Source of the DNA: Acidimicrobiales bacterium
Lineage (GTDB): Bacteria; Actinomycetota; Acidimicrobiia; Acidimicrobiales; Poriferisodalaceae
Reading direction: 5' to 3'
Assembly (NCBI GenBank): GCA_030749275.1
Contig: JASMKJ010000253.1
Span: 1-7,823, forward strand
DNA length: 7,823 nt
Shown here: positions 6,407-7,823 of the stretch, one piece after another
Layout of the letters: each line of letters begins with the position of its first letter
Numbering within the stretch: position 1 is the stretch's first letter
The notes under the pieces: generated by a model
Told to the model about the DNA's origin: nothing
The model's database searches: none
The model's input: only the letters and a program-made list of their open reading frames with translations
Program-made: the position numbers and the translations under genes

Positions 6407-7672
6407 GTGGCGAAATTCGGAGAGGGCGGAGAGCTACTCAAGTGCTCCTTCTGCGGAAAATCTCAGAAACAAGTCAAGAAGCTCATCGCCGGCCCAGGCG
6501 TGTACATCTGCGACGAATGCATTGACCTCTGTAACGAAATTATCGAAGAAGAACTTACTGACAACACAGAAGTCAACTTCGACGAAGTCCCCAAACCGTC
6601 AGAGATCTTCGACTTCCTCAACGAATACATCATCGGACAAGACCGAACGAAGAAGATCTTGTCTGTAGCGGTATACAACCATTACAAACGAGTTCAATTT
6701 GGCCAAACCCTCGAATCAGATGTCGAAATCGCCAAATCCAACATCATGCTGATCGGACCAACCGGGTGTGGCAAAACGATGATGGCTCAAACATTGGCTC
6801 GGATGCTCAACGTTCCTTTCGCCATCGCTGACGCAACTGCGTTGACCGAAGCCGGGTACGTCGGCGAAGACGTCGAAAATATTCTGCTCAAACTCATTCA
6901 AGCCGCTGACTACGACGTCAAAAGAGCCGAAACCGGAATTATCTACATCGATGAAATTGACAAGGTGGCACGCAAAGCAGAAAACCCGTCCATCACCAGA
7001 GACGTATCGGGCGAAGGCGTGCAACAAGCATTACTCAAGATTCTCGAAGGTACCCAAGCCTCAGTTCCCCCCCAAGGTGGCCGCAAACACCCCCACCAAG
7101 AATTCCTACAGATCGACACCAGCAACATCCTGTTCATCTGCGGCGGGGCATTTGATGGACTCGAACGCGTCATCGCTGACCGCATAGGACATCGCGCAGT
7201 CGGCTTTGGAGCAGACGTAAAATCGGCCAGTGAGCGAGCGAACCTCGAACTGCTCCCCGAGGTGCTACCCGAGGACCTCCAAAGGTACGGGCTCATCCCA
7301 GAATTCATCGGACGTCTCCCAGTAGTGGGAGTGGTCGACGAACTCGACCATGCGGCGCTGACCAGCATCCTCCTCGAGCCTCGCAACGCGTTGATAAAGC
7401 AATACCAACGTATGTTTGAACTCGACGGAGTGGAACTCGAATTCACCGATGAAGCCATTAGCGCTGTTGTGGATCAGGCCGTCCTCCGCAACACCGGAGC
7501 CCGAGGGTTACGCGCGATTCTGGAAGAAGTCCTGCTAGGGGTCATGTACGAAGTGCCCAGTCGGGAAGATATCGCTCGTTGCATCATTGACCGTGATGTT
7601 GTTCTCGAGAAGGTAAACCCAACCTTGGTGCCGCGCAGGGACGACAGCGGTGGCGAGCGCCAAGCCTCCTAG
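6407..7672 (+). CDS. clpX: ATP-dependent Clp protease ATP-binding subunit ClpX
   Basis: A 421-residue AAA+ unfoldase: a hexamer that recognises tagged proteins, unfolds them and threads them into ClpP. Numbered from GTG 6407: the N-terminal zinc-binding domain has Cys13, Cys16, Cys35 and Cys38; Walker A GPTGCGKT at 117-124; pore loop GYVG at 150-153; Walker B IIYIDEID at 178-185; RKH pore loop at 226-228; the ClpP-docking tripeptide is VGF at 265-267 (IGF in E. coli, LGF in mycobacteria as I recall them); Box VII region PEFIGRLP follows; sensor-2 GARGLRA lies near the C-terminal lid. Nothing essential is missing and the length is normal. It follows clpP after 185 bases and its last 23 bases overlap the probable folC start. 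Confidence 0.97.
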   Translation: MAKFGEGGELLKCSFCGKSQKQVKKLIAGPGVYICDECIDLCNEIIEEELTDNTEVNFDEVPKPSEIFDFLNEYIIGQDRTKKILSVAVYNHYKRVQFGQTLESDVEIAKSNIMLIGPTGCGKTMMAQTLARMLNVPFAIADATALTEAGYVGEDVENILLKLIQAADYDVKRAETGIIYIDEIDKVARKAENPSITRDVSGEGVQQALLKILEGTQASVPPQGGRKHPHQEFLQIDTSNILFICGGAFDGLERVIADRIGHRAVGFGADVKSASERANLELLPEVLPEDLQRYGLIPEFIGRLPVVGVVDELDHAALTSILLEPRNALIKQYQRMFELDGVELEFTDEAISAVVDQAVLRNTGARGLRAILEEVLLGVMYEVPSREDIARCIIDRDVVLEKVNPTLVPRRDDSGGERQAS

Positions 7673-7823
7673 ACGGACAAAAAGCCGTCTCGAGCCAACC
7701 ATAAGCGATCAGCCACTGAAGCAAATAGGCACTTACGTCGAAGCACTGCAGTGGCTGCAAGGCCATTACAACCTTGAACACCACTTAGGAGGTAAACACG
7801 CGAGTCCTCCTTCCCTTGAACGA
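7650..7823 (+). CDS. folC: Probable folylpolyglutamate/dihydrofolate synthase, N-terminal part only
   Basis: An open frame runs from GTG 7650 to the window edge (58 residues seen). Visible residues include [15 protein letters not shown] (about 34-48) and PPSLER at the edge. FolC proteins begin with a similar [ALxWLxxHxNxE ... P-x-L-E-R] block just before the ATP-binding GTNGKGS loop, which would lie beyond the window. FolC adds L-glutamate to dihydropteroate or folates in the cytoplasm. Start: AGGGA (7637-7641) is eight bases before GTG 7650; no ATG occurs in the frame. The start overlaps clpX by 23 bases, so the two are probably on one transcript. In mycobacteria folC is preceded by valS in the general neighbourhood of clpX; valS is not seen here. 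The call rests on a short stretch, so it is moderate. Confidence 0.6.
   Translation, partial: MASAKPPRRTKSRLEPTISDQPLKQIGTYVEALQWLQGHYNLEHHLGGKHASPPSLER

Noticed and set aside
7067..7073. Run of seven C in clpX, possible slippage site
   Set aside because: The frame continues through a normal VPPQGG-RKH segment and both sides are intact ClpX, so there is no sign of a frameshift or programmed slippage.
7787..7793. Perfect AGGAGGT near the right edge
   Set aside because: It looks like an ideal ribosome site, but no ATG, GTG or TTG stands at a suitable distance before the window ends, and it sits inside the folC-like frame.

Overview
The window looks like a piece of chromosome from a marine actinobacterium, probably of the Acidimicrobiia type. 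The evidence is indirect. ClpP and ClpX carry actinobacterial-style signatures ([19 protein letters not shown] in ClpP; the [16 protein letters not shown] zinc-finger start in ClpX). Several genes start at GTG, one promoter appears to give a leaderless mRNA, and base composition is about half G+C. A close homologue of the dimethylsulfoniopropionate (DMSP) demethylase DmdA points to sea water. Taxonomy is an inference; no rRNA is present.

Layout. Positions 1-318: 3' part of a MAPEG-family membrane protein gene (+). 359-1744: a gene on the minus strand, convergent with it, for a secreted lipoprotein that ends in a type-1 copper (cupredoxin) domain. 1745-1850: divergent promoter region. 1851-2804 and 2820-3935: a two-gene unit (+) with an SDR-family oxidoreductase followed closely by the DmdA-like methyltransferase. 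3969-4043: tRNA-Gly(UCC) with encoded CCA, followed by a perfect 6-bp hairpin. 4102-7672: the protein quality-control cluster tig-clpP-clpX. 7650 to the right edge: the start of a probable folC gene overlapping the end of clpX.

How the genes work together. Trigger factor meets nascent chains at the ribosome, and ClpX unfolds proteins and feeds them to ClpP; this gene order is an ancient, common arrangement. The SDR/DmdA pair is probably one transcript and may handle a methylated osmolyte: DmdA transfers a methyl group to tetrahydrofolate. The probable FolC makes (poly)glutamated folates, but nothing in the sequence ties it to DmdA.

Most notable points: a trigger factor with a 28-residue acidic insertion inside its N-terminal ribosome-binding domain, a degenerate prolyl-isomerase domain and an acidic tail; a leaderless-type promoter for tig; a single ClpP2-type ClpP without ClpP1 beside it; a perfect 7-6-7 inverted repeat in the clpX leader; the DmdA homologue; the SDR with Cys in place of the usual active-site Asn; and the cupredoxin lipoprotein. 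I saw no CRISPR array, mobile element, phage or defence genes, and no wholly new system.
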